Below the pieces are notes generated by a model, which was given only the letters and a program-made list of their open reading frames with translations, was not told the DNA's origin and ran no database searches. A DNA stretch of 9,077 nucleotides. Origin: Lachnospiraceae bacterium. Its GTDB lineage: Bacteria; Bacillota; Clostridia; Lachnospirales; Lachnospiraceae. Location of the stretch: the NCBI GenBank assembly GCA_021202575.1, contig JAJQCU010000182.1, positions 1 through 9,077 of the forward strand, read 5' to 3'. Made by a program: the position numbers and the translations under genes. This document shows positions 1-6,069 of this stretch, piece after piece; position 1 is the stretch's first letter, and each line of letters starts with the position of its first letter.

Positions 1-9
1 ATTTTGTAC

Positions 10-86
10 TATGTAAACCTTATCACAAAATCCCGGTTCCCGCCATGAACATATGGTGAAAGCCGTGTCAACCCAAAGTTTACATT
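10..86 (-). promoter_or_regulatory. Candidate LysR-controlled promoter at the left edge
   Basis: The 162 bases after the enoyl-CoA hydratase stop hold no convincing gene. Read on the plus strand, 66-86 matches 7744-7764 of the lysR-operon intergenic region at 18 of 21 positions, sharing TGTCAACC and AAAGTT. On the minus strand a TACATA element (10-15) lies 51 bases from this box; the operon promoter has the same element at 52 bases. Other symmetry is present: an 8-bp inverted repeat pairs 11-18 (ATGTAAAC) with 78-85 (GTTTACAT), and a 7-bp inverted repeat pairs 1-7 (ATTTTGT) with 25-31 (ACAAAAT). I infer a promoter firing leftward into a gene outside the window and bound by the same LysR protein. 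The -35 is poor, as expected for an activated promoter. No experimental support is available from sequence alone. Confidence 0.5.
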
Positions 87-162
87 CCTGTCCGCCAACG
101 GCATCGCTTTCCCATGCGTTCAGGCAAATCGGGGCAGCCAAAGCCGCCCGCTGGAACTGCCG

Positions 163-948
163 CTACCGCCCCTGCCAGTTAGGACTGCGCTTCTCCAGGA
201 AGGCCGCGCCTCCCTCGATTTTGTCCTCACTGCCGTTTAAGATCGCATAAAGCCTGTTCTCAAACTCCAGTGCAGCGCCAAGGCTCATGTCCGAGCCATA
301 ATCCACGGCGTCCTTCGCGGCTCTGAGAGCAAGCGGTGCTTTGGAGGCCAGCTTCTTCGCCAGCGCGTATGCTTCCTCCATCAGCTTGTCCGCCGGCACC
401 ACCCGGTTGACAAGGCCCATTCTCAGCGCCGTCTGAGCGTCAATCATATCCCCGGTCAGAATCAGCTCCATGGCGTTGCCCTTCCCGATCAGGCGGGACA
501 AACGCTGCGTTCCTCCCAGCCCCGGCATGATCCCCAGATTAATCTCCGGCTGACCAAACCTCGCCTTTTCGGAGGCGACCCGCAGGGTACAGGAAACCGC
601 CAGTTCACAGCCTCCGCCCAGAGCGTAGCCGTTGATCGCGGCGATGCTGGGCTTGGTCAGATGCTCCAGCTGCGTGTATACATTTCGCCGTCTGCGGCTG
701 AGCGCCCCCAGCTCCGTATAAGTATTGCGTGCTGTCGCCTCTTTGATGTCGGCGCCTGCCACAAAGGCTTTTTCTCCCGCGCCGGTGATCACTAAGACTC
801 TGACCTTCTCGTCATTCTCGGCCTCCTCCACAGCCGCCCCCAGCTCCTCCATCAGTGCCTGGGTCAGAGCGTTTCGCACCTCTGGGCGGTTGATGGTGAT
901 GGTGGCGATGCCGTCCTCCTTTTCATATAAGAGAAACTGATAATTCAT
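163..948 (-). CDS. Enoyl-CoA hydratase / crotonase family protein
   Basis: A cytoplasmic 261-residue protein of full crotonase length. It is expected to hydrate a trans-2-enoyl-CoA such as crotonyl-CoA to the 3-hydroxyacyl-CoA, or to run in reverse. Visible family features are the oxyanion-hole segment FVAGADI (62-68), GGGCELA with Glu115, and FGQPE with Glu135. The two glutamates match the catalytic pair of rat hydratase (Glu144 and Glu164), so true hydratase activity is likely, although the crotonase fold also covers isomerases and other reactions. The ATG at 948 was chosen because AAGGA precedes it at good spacing and the protein begins where homologues do. An upstream in-frame GTG at 990 lacks a ribosome binding site. 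It is the last gene of the operon, 91 bases after the small membrane protein. No clear intrinsic terminator follows the stop. Confidence 0.93.
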   Translation of the reverse strand: MNYQFLLYEKEDGIATITINRPEVRNALTQALMEELGAAVEEAENDEKVRVLVITGAGEKAFVAGADIKEATARNTYTELGALSRRRRNVYTQLEHLTKPSIAAINGYALGGGCELAVSCTLRVASEKARFGQPEINLGIMPGLGGTQRLSRLIGKGNAMELILTGDMIDAQTALRMGLVNRVVPADKLMEEAYALAKKLASKAPLALRAAKDAVDYGSDMSLGAALEFENRLYAILNGSEDKIEGGAAFLEKRSPNWQGR

Positions 949-980
949 AATTTTCTTCCTTCCGCTCCGCTGTTCCCATC

Positions 981-1014
981 CAATGAACACCTTTTATATT
1001 TTTATGTTCAATTG
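981..1014 (-). other. AT-loop stem-loop ahead of the hydratase gene
   Basis: In the 91-base gap before the hydratase gene, 981-989 (CAATGAACA) can pair with 1005-1014, giving nine base pairs with one bulged base and an AT-rich loop of about 15 bases. There is no uridine run after it, so it does not look like an intrinsic terminator. It could be an mRNA processing or stability element, or chance. The loop also contains TATAAA on the minus strand, but no good -35 lies upstream of it. Confidence 0.3.
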
Positions 1015-1039
1015 AGGGCATTTTCCTGTTAAGCCCATG

Positions 1040-1339
1040 CTATCCGCGGGCCGCGTCCAATCTGGAATTACGTACATACAACCCGATATCCACGGATATC
1101 TCCAGAATATTCAGCACGTAGAAAAACCAGGCCAGATAAAACAGCCATCCCAACGGCCCCGTCGCCTGACTGAACAAAATACATTTTCGCGCAATTCCAA
1201 ACACATAACCAATCCAGATGAACACCTCAAAGAATACACTCTTTCCCTTCGCGGTTCTGGAAACCAGGGATTTTCGAATGGAAATGGGCCACGACAGGCC
1301 AAAACACAGGATCATAAGTGCTTCCAATAAATCTGTCAT
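1040..1339 (-). CDS. Small membrane protein, PQ-loop/SemiSWEET-like
   Basis: A 99-residue hydrophobic protein with three probable membrane helices (about 4-22, 35-55 and 62-88), no signal peptide, and a basic loop around 22-33 (RKSLVSRTAKGK). The pattern FGLSWP, then a KS/SRT loop, a second helix ending YVFGI, and a final Asn-containing helix (LNILEISVDI) resembles one triple-helix PQ-loop unit, as in bacterial SemiSWEET proteins. Trp17-Pro18 stands at the usual Pro-Gln position. I infer this fold from pattern only; function is unknown. A role moving a small organic acid or sugar, or anchoring the pathway, is speculation. The ATG at 1339 was chosen because AGGAG lies just upstream, overlapping the stop region of the preceding dehydrogenase gene. 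A TTG at 1354 is in frame but would include that ribosome binding site. Coupled translation with the dehydrogenase gene is likely. Confidence 0.8.
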   Translation of the reverse strand: MTDLLEALMILCFGLSWPISIRKSLVSRTAKGKSVFFEVFIWIGYVFGIARKCILFSQATGPLGWLFYLAWFFYVLNILEISVDIGLYVRNSRLDAARG

Positions 1340-1350
1340 ACTATTTCTCC

Positions 1351-2196
1351 TCAATTGTATTTGTAGAAGCCTTCGCCGCTCTTGCGTCCCAGCTTCCCCT
1401 CTTCCACCATCTTCTTTAAAAGCTCCGGCGGCTGCATGGCGGGATTGCCGGTTTTCTCATAGATAGAGGATGTCGCGTAATAGGTTACATCCAGCCCCAC
1501 CACATCCTGCAGCTCCAACGGTCCCATAGGATGACCCAGTCCCAGCTTCGCCGCGGTATCGATGTCTTCCACAGTGGCAACGCCGTCCTGCACCATGCGG
1601 ATGGCGTTGAGGCGGAACGGATACTGGAGATAATTGACCACAAACCCGGGAGCGTCCGGAGCCTGAATAGTAGTCTTCCCCAGCGATCTGGCAAACGCAT
1701 TGGCCTTTTCCACCACATCCTCGCGCACCATGGAAGTATGGACAATCTCCACCAGCTTCATGGCCGGTACAGGATTAAAGAAATGAATTCCCACAAGCCG
1801 GGACGGATCCTTCATTTTATCGGCGATATCCTTCAGCTCCAGGCTGGAGGTATTGGTTCCCAGCACGCACTCTCCGCTGACAATGTCCTCCAGCTGTGTG
1901 AAGACGCTCTGCTTGATTTCCAGCTTCTCAATGACAGCCTCCACAATGACGTCCCGGTCAGCCAGATCATGGATATCTGTCGTATAGCTGATAGCCGCCA
2001 GTGTCTGATCCATCACGGACTGCTCCATTTTTCCTTTGGCAACCCGCTTTGCGAGAGCGGCCGTAATGTTTTCTTTCGCTTTTTCAAGCTGTGCCTGAGC
2101 CACATCATAGAGGATGACGTCATAGCCGTTCTGGGCTGCCGTCTGGCCGATACCGTTTCCCATCGTGCCGCTTCCCACTACCCCAAGTTTATTCAT
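1351..2196 (-). CDS. 3-hydroxyacyl-CoA dehydrogenase (Hbd type)
   Basis: A 281-residue cytoplasmic NAD(P)-dependent dehydrogenase, the same size as clostridial 3-hydroxybutyryl-CoA dehydrogenases. It interconverts 3-hydroxyacyl-CoA and 3-oxoacyl-CoA. The N-terminal Rossmann domain starts at once with GVVGSGTMG (5-13) and has an acidic residue near the end of strand two (Asp31). Catalytic features are Ser117, His138 in GIHFFNPVP, Glu150 and Asn188. The C-terminal dimerisation domain has GHPMGPLELQD and ends GRKSGEGFYKYN. The stretch after Asn188 (YLQYPFRLNAIR) differs from the VNRILIP form of classical butyrate-pathway Hbd, hinting at a separate clade and perhaps another chain length or branched substrate. 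The ATG at 2196 is preceded by AAGGAAGG; the ORF extends to 2229 but the extra residues precede the Rossmann strand. It lies 78 bases after the thiolase gene. Confidence 0.94.
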   Translation of the reverse strand: MNKLGVVGSGTMGNGIGQTAAQNGYDVILYDVAQAQLEKAKENITAALAKRVAKGKMEQSVMDQTLAAISYTTDIHDLADRDVIVEAVIEKLEIKQSVFTQLEDIVSGECVLGTNTSSLELKDIADKMKDPSRLVGIHFFNPVPAMKLVEIVHTSMVREDVVEKANAFARSLGKTTIQAPDAPGFVVNYLQYPFRLNAIRMVQDGVATVEDIDTAAKLGLGHPMGPLELQDVVGLDVTYYATSSIYEKTGNPAMQPPELLKKMVEEGKLGRKSGEGFYKYN

Positions 2197-2274
2197 CTTT
2201 CCGTTTCCTTCCTTTATTTTAATTATCACAGAGCCTGTATAAGCGGGTTCCGTATCCCGTTACTTCCACATTTG

Positions 2275-3477
2275 TCAAATCTTCTCAAATGCCATCGCCA
2301 TGCCCAAGCCGCCGGCCACACAAATGCTTGCCAGTCCATATTTGGTATCTCTGCGCAGCATTTCATAGATCAGAGTAGTGCTGATCCTCGCTCCGGAGCA
2401 GCCCAGCGGATGCCCCAGGGCAATCGCACCGCCGTTTACATTCACCTTTTCCGGATCCAGTCCCAGTTCTTTGATGCAGGCCAGCGACTGCGCCGCGAAT
2501 GCCTCATTGATCTCAATCAGGCCAAAATCATCCAGGGTCAGTCCTGTCTCCGGGGTCAGCTTTTTCATCAGCTTTCTTGTGGCTTCAATTGGTCCCGTTC
2601 CCATATATCTGGGATCCACACCGGCCGCAGCGGCGCCGATGATCTTCACTAAAGGCCTGACTCCCAGTTCAGCCGCCTTTTCAGCGCTCATGATGACCAT
2701 CGCGCAGGCGCCGTCATTTCTGCCGGAGGCATTGCCCGCAGTGGTTACACCGCCCGGAAAAATCGGACGCAGCTTCGCCATCTTTTCCTCGTTGGTATCC
2801 CTCTTGGGATATTCATCTGTGTCAAAACAGAGCGGCTCCTGCTTTCTGCGGGGCACATAGACCGGAGTAATTTCCTCCGCAAAACGTCCCGCGTCAATGG
2901 CGGCCACCGCCTTCCGCTGGCTTGCCAGCCCGAAGGCGTCACACTCCTCGCGGGTGATATGATATTTCTCCGCTACATTGTCCGCGGTCTGTATCATGTT
3001 GAAGGTACCATAGATTTCTTCCGGCTGACTCTTAGGCTGACTCTCCGTATTGGGATCCACCAGAAACGTATTGCCGTTGCCCACGCCGAAGCGGGCTCCC
3101 CTCAGATAAAAGGGCGCCGTGCTCATGCTCTCCACGCCGCCGACCAGCAGCACGTCAGAAAAACCGCTCATAATCTGCTGCATCCCGCTCAGGATTGCCT
3201 GCATTCCGGAAGCGCACTGACGGTGCACTGTATAAGCTGGGATTCTCTCCGGGATTCCCACCTTCAGTGCGGCCACTCTGGCGATATTGGGGGCGTCTGT
3301 GCTCTGCTTGGCCTGCCCCGCGATCACCTCATCGATCACATCCTTCTCAATGCCGGCTCTCTCCACCGCGGCCTGATATACCACGGCGAGCAGTTCTTCC
3401 GCCAGCGTATTTTTCAATGTTCCGCCGATGGAGCCAAGAGGCGTCCTGACGGCGGATACCACTACTACATCCTTCAT
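2275..3477 (-). CDS. Acetyl-CoA acetyltransferase-type thiolase
   Basis: A 400-residue cytoplasmic thiolase of the usual length. It would cleave a 3-oxoacyl-CoA (for example acetoacetyl-CoA) with CoA to acetyl-CoA, or condense two acyl-CoAs. All the catalytic elements are visible: nucleophile Cys88 in HRQCASGMQAI, the NEAFAAQ motif (324-330), His356 in GGAIALGHPLGCSGAR, and second cysteine Cys386 in CVAGGLGMA. His85 lies where many biosynthetic thiolases have Asn, a variant known in the family. AAGGAG stands upstream of the ATG at 3477. It is separated from the preceding CoA transferase by 134 bases, the largest gap in the operon. Together with the dehydrogenase and hydratase it completes a crotonyl-CoA to acetyl-CoA segment. 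Direction and exact chain length cannot be decided from sequence. Confidence 0.95.
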   Translation of the reverse strand: MKDVVVVSAVRTPLGSIGGTLKNTLAEELLAVVYQAAVERAGIEKDVIDEVIAGQAKQSTDAPNIARVAALKVGIPERIPAYTVHRQCASGMQAILSGMQQIMSGFSDVLLVGGVESMSTAPFYLRGARFGVGNGNTFLVDPNTESQPKSQPEEIYGTFNMIQTADNVAEKYHITREECDAFGLASQRKAVAAIDAGRFAEEITPVYVPRRKQEPLCFDTDEYPKRDTNEEKMAKLRPIFPGGVTTAGNASGRNDGACAMVIMSAEKAAELGVRPLVKIIGAAAAGVDPRYMGTGPIEATRKLMKKLTPETGLTLDDFGLIEINEAFAAQSLACIKELGLDPEKVNVNGGAIALGHPLGCSGARISTTLIYEMLRRDTKYGLASICVAGGLGMAMAFEKI

Positions 3478-3518
3478 CGTCTTCTCCTTGTTCTCACAAA
3501 AATGTCATCCGCCGTCCA

Positions 3519-3553
3519 CTGGCAGGGCCGCTGCGACAGCCCCGCCCTGTCAG
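3519..3553 (-). other. Intercistronic stem-loop before the thiolase gene
   Basis: The 134-base gap between the CoA transferase stop and the thiolase start is rich in GC and symmetry. Bases 3519-3528 (CTGGCAGGGC) pair with 3544-3553 (GCCCTGTCAG) as ten base pairs including one G-T, around a 15-base loop. A second, overlapping small hairpin (CTGTC/GACAG) is possible. A run of five T on the minus strand follows only about 15 bases later, so this is not a canonical terminator. It may be a processing, stability or partial attenuation element that lets the two CoA transferase genes and the beta-oxidation genes be expressed at different levels. That role is inferred. Confidence 0.35.
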
Positions 3554-3611
3554 ACAGCCTGGCGTATCGTCTCAATTATAATTTTACTGCGGCGCCATCA
3601 GTCAGCGCAGC

Positions 3612-4826
3612 TTAGAAAATCACCTCGTCCGCCTCATACTGCGCAACCTCATCCGCGCTCAGGCCAACCCACTCCCCAAACACTTCCGTGTTGTGTTCTC
3701 CCAGCAGCGGGGAAGCTTTATAAATCTTCGCCGGTGTTTCCGACATTTTCCAGGGCGGGGTCATGACCCACTTCTTCCCCAGAATCGGATGCTCCACCTG
3801 GATAAACTTCTCTCTGGCAGCCATATGAGGATCCGACAGAATCTGCTCCGCGCAGAAGGACGGCATGGCCGCCACCCCTTCATCCTGCAGCATATGCATC
3901 AGGTCGTAATCCTTGTACTGCACTGTCCACTCCGAAATATGCCTGTCGAGCTCTTCCTGGTTGACCCATCTGCCGTGCTGATCATCATACTCCTCATTCT
4001 GCGCCCATTCCGGCTCTCCCATGACCTTCTTTAAGGACTTCCACTCCTGGTCGCTGCCTACGGCGATACTGATCCATCTGTCATCGCCGGCGCAGCGGTA
4101 TACGTTATGCGGAGCCATAATCTCATCCTTATTGCCCATACGGGTGGGAGATGTGCCATTCATCGGATACTCTAAAAGCTCGGCGCCCACCAGAGAACTG
4201 ATACACTCTGAGGAAGAAATATCAATGTACATTCCTTTCCCTGTCTTTTCTCTGTATATTAAGGCCGCGATGATGGCGGCGGCTGTCATGGTGCCCACGC
4301 GAAGATCCATGACGCCGCTCATGGTGTTCGGCTCGCCGCCCTCATATCCGGTCAGATTAGCCAGACCGCCGAATGCCGCGAATATGGGGGCATAACCCGC
4401 GTAGTGGCCGTAAGGGCCGGCGGATCCGAAGCCGGAGGCCGATACCATGATAATATCTTCCTTTACCTTTTTTAAATCCTCATAACCCAGGCCATTCTTT
4501 TCCATGACGCCGGGACGCATGTTTTCCAGCACCACATCACTGGCCGCCACAAGCTTTTTGGCCAGCTCTACCGCCTCAGGCTTTTTCAGATTCAGACTGA
4601 CGCTTCTTTTATTTAAATTGGCGTTATTAAAAATGGGGGAAGCGTTATATCCCTCAAAGTCCGCGCCCATGGTCATGGAGCCCTGCCTGGTCTGGTCGAT
4701 TCTCTTCTTGCTCTCGATCTTGACTACATCCGCTCCCAGAAAGGAAAGGAGCTCAGAGGCATAAGGTCCTGCCCACACCCAGCTGAAGTCCGCAATTTTA
4801 ATCCCGCTCAGCGCTTCATTTTTCAT
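3612..4826 (-). CDS. Class III (CaiB/BaiF) CoA transferase, Asp-containing subunit
   Basis: A 404-residue cytoplasmic protein of the family of formyl-CoA, carnitine and benzylsuccinate CoA transferases. It moves CoA from a donor thioester to a carboxylic acid through an aspartyl-anhydride intermediate. The N-terminal part has GIKIADFSWVWAGPYAS and GADVVKIE (31-38), then NKRSVSLNL and GYEDLKK. GVMDLRVG carries Asp174 at the position of formyl-CoA transferase Asp169, followed by ALIYREKTGKG and IDIS. The C-terminal part contains the MGEPEW and LLGEHNTEV segments usual for the family. It should therefore be catalytically competent. It starts at ATG 4826 behind GGGAGGAG and lies 17 bases after the paralogous upstream gene, so the two are probably translated together. 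The pairing points to a two-subunit enzyme, but the acid substrate cannot be identified. Confidence 0.93.
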   Translation of the reverse strand: MKNEALSGIKIADFSWVWAGPYASELLSFLGADVVKIESKKRIDQTRQGSMTMGADFEGYNASPIFNNANLNKRSVSLNLKKPEAVELAKKLVAASDVVLENMRPGVMEKNGLGYEDLKKVKEDIIMVSASGFGSAGPYGHYAGYAPIFAAFGGLANLTGYEGGEPNTMSGVMDLRVGTMTAAAIIAALIYREKTGKGMYIDISSSECISSLVGAELLEYPMNGTSPTRMGNKDEIMAPHNVYRCAGDDRWISIAVGSDQEWKSLKKVMGEPEWAQNEEYDDQHGRWVNQEELDRHISEWTVQYKDYDLMHMLQDEGVAAMPSFCAEQILSDPHMAAREKFIQVEHPILGKKWVMTPPWKMSETPAKIYKASPLLGEHNTEVFGEWVGLSADEVAQYEADEVIF

Positions 4827-4843
4827 CGTTTCGTTCTCCTCCC

Positions 4844-6052
4844 TTAAATAATTCTGGCTGACCTGAATTTGGCCAGATCCTGCGCGCTGTATCCCAGTCT
4901 CTCACAATATATCAGCTCATTGTGCTCACCGCGCATGGGAGCGCCCTTCATGTCCGTGGGCTGCGCCTCCGTCATTTTGAAGGGAAGTCCCGGATACTTC
5001 TGGACGCCGGTTTTCGGGTGATCAATATCAACATAGAATTCTCTTGCCGCCGACTGCGGGGACTTGAACACCTGTTCCGCGGTACACACCGGAGCGCAGG
5101 CGGTTCCCTTTGCCTGGATCAGGTCAAAGAACTCATCTGTGTCATACTTGGCTGACTCCTGGCTCAGATATTCGGTCAGCTCCTCGAAATGCATCTCTCT
5201 GCCGTTATGATCCGCAAACATCTCCAGATGGGTCCATTCCGGTTCTCCCAGCGCCTCCACAACGCCCCTCCACTGCTTGTCCGGATGCAGCACTACCTTT
5301 ACATAGCCGCCGTCCTTGCAGCGCAGAAGAGTATCTCGCAGACGATTGATTTTCACTCGTGTCGGGCTCTTGCCCAGTTCATAATAGCGGACGATGTTCA
5401 TTCTCTCCAGCGCCATCTCCGCTTCCTGCTTGGATATGTCAATGAACTGGCCCGTGCCTCCCATCATCTTCCAGTACACCGCGCCCAGCACGCTGACCAG
5501 GGCGCAGGATCCCACGTCTCTCTGTCCAACCATACCGCCTCCCTTGATCGGCTCCCTGTCCGCGTTGGGGGAATTGGCCGGGAGTACATATCCCGCGCCG
5601 CTGGCATGATACATGGTCAGATTGTAGGATTTGTAATCCCGGTAAGGTCCATCCTGGCCGAACTCCGTGATGGCCGTATAAATCAGCCCCTCATTTTCCT
5701 TCTTTAAATCCTCGTAACCCAGGCCAAGCGCCTCCAGCTCTCCCACTTTTCTGTCTTCCAGCAGAACATCGGCGTCCCTGATCAGCTCCTTAAAGATTTT
5801 TCTCCCGGTTGCCTCTTCCACATTCAACGTCACCCCAAGCTTGTTGGTGTTGTCATACAGATAACCGATCGCCAGATCCTCATCCGCGATGTCATGGAAG
5901 AAAGGCCCCCTTCTCCTGGAGATATCCCCATTGGGCTTTTCCACCTTGATCACCTCCGCCCCCATATCGGCCAGAAGCTTTCCGCAATAGGGTCCTGCCA
6001 CGCCTGTACAGTACTCAACCACCTTTATTCCTGTCAAAGGTCCCTTGCTCAC
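4844..6052 (-). CDS. Class III (CaiB/BaiF) CoA transferase, probably non-catalytic partner
   Basis: A 402-residue paralogue of the following gene with the same family architecture: GIKVVEYCTGVAGPYCG, GAEVIKVEKP (31-40), KLGVTLN, GYEDLKK, FGQDGPY, then GTGQFIDIS and a C-terminal LGEPEW and RGEHNE. At the position aligned with the catalytic aspartate the sequence reads GQRDVG, so Gln177 (codon CAG, 5522-5524) replaces Asp; the only nearby acid, Asp179, is two residues off. I infer that this subunit may not form the aspartyl-CoA intermediate and may instead provide structure or substrate binding in a heteromer. Alternatively Asp179 could serve. The start is GTG at 6052 with an almost perfect AAGGAGGT at 6061-6068. 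It lies 17 bases downstream of the carboxyltransferase gene. Confidence 0.92.
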   Translation of the reverse strand: MSKGPLTGIKVVEYCTGVAGPYCGKLLADMGAEVIKVEKPNGDISRRRGPFFHDIADEDLAIGYLYDNTNKLGVTLNVEEATGRKIFKELIRDADVLLEDRKVGELEALGLGYEDLKKENEGLIYTAITEFGQDGPYRDYKSYNLTMYHASGAGYVLPANSPNADREPIKGGGMVGQRDVGSCALVSVLGAVYWKMMGGTGQFIDISKQEAEMALERMNIVRYYELGKSPTRVKINRLRDTLLRCKDGGYVKVVLHPDKQWRGVVEALGEPEWTHLEMFADHNGREMHFEELTEYLSQESAKYDTDEFFDLIQAKGTACAPVCTAEQVFKSPQSAAREFYVDIDHPKTGVQKYPGLPFKMTEAQPTDMKGAPMRGEHNELIYCERLGYSAQDLAKFRSARII

Positions 6053-6060
6053 TTCGATAT

Positions 6061-6068
6061 ACCTCCTT
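6061..6068 (-). promoter_or_regulatory. Strong ribosome binding site for a GTG start
   Basis: On the minus strand AAGGAGGT stands nine bases before GTG 6052. This near-ideal Shine-Dalgarno sequence decides the start of the first CoA transferase and lies within the 17-base gap, directly after the TAA of the carboxyltransferase gene. Confidence 0.8.
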
Positions 6069-6069
6069 T

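Noticed and set aside
53..250. Plus-strand 65-codon open frame at the left edge
   Set aside because: It overlaps the end of the hydratase gene and the proposed regulator box, has no convincing ribosome binding site, and its translation is not protein-like.
949..990. Longer hydratase start at GTG 990
   Set aside because: No Shine-Dalgarno sequence precedes it and the added residues are unlike the family N-terminus. ATG 948 has AAGGA and fits homologue length.
1531..2652. Long plus-strand open frame of 373 codons
   Set aside because: It lies antisense to the dehydrogenase and thiolase genes, whose catalytic motifs are unambiguous, and its translation shows no domain-like pattern. It is a by-product of codon bias.
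3612..6052. Calling the CoA transferases bile-acid (BaiF) or carnitine (CaiB) enzymes
   Set aside because: Family membership is clear, but none of the other bai or cai genes are present, and substrate cannot be read from these sequences.
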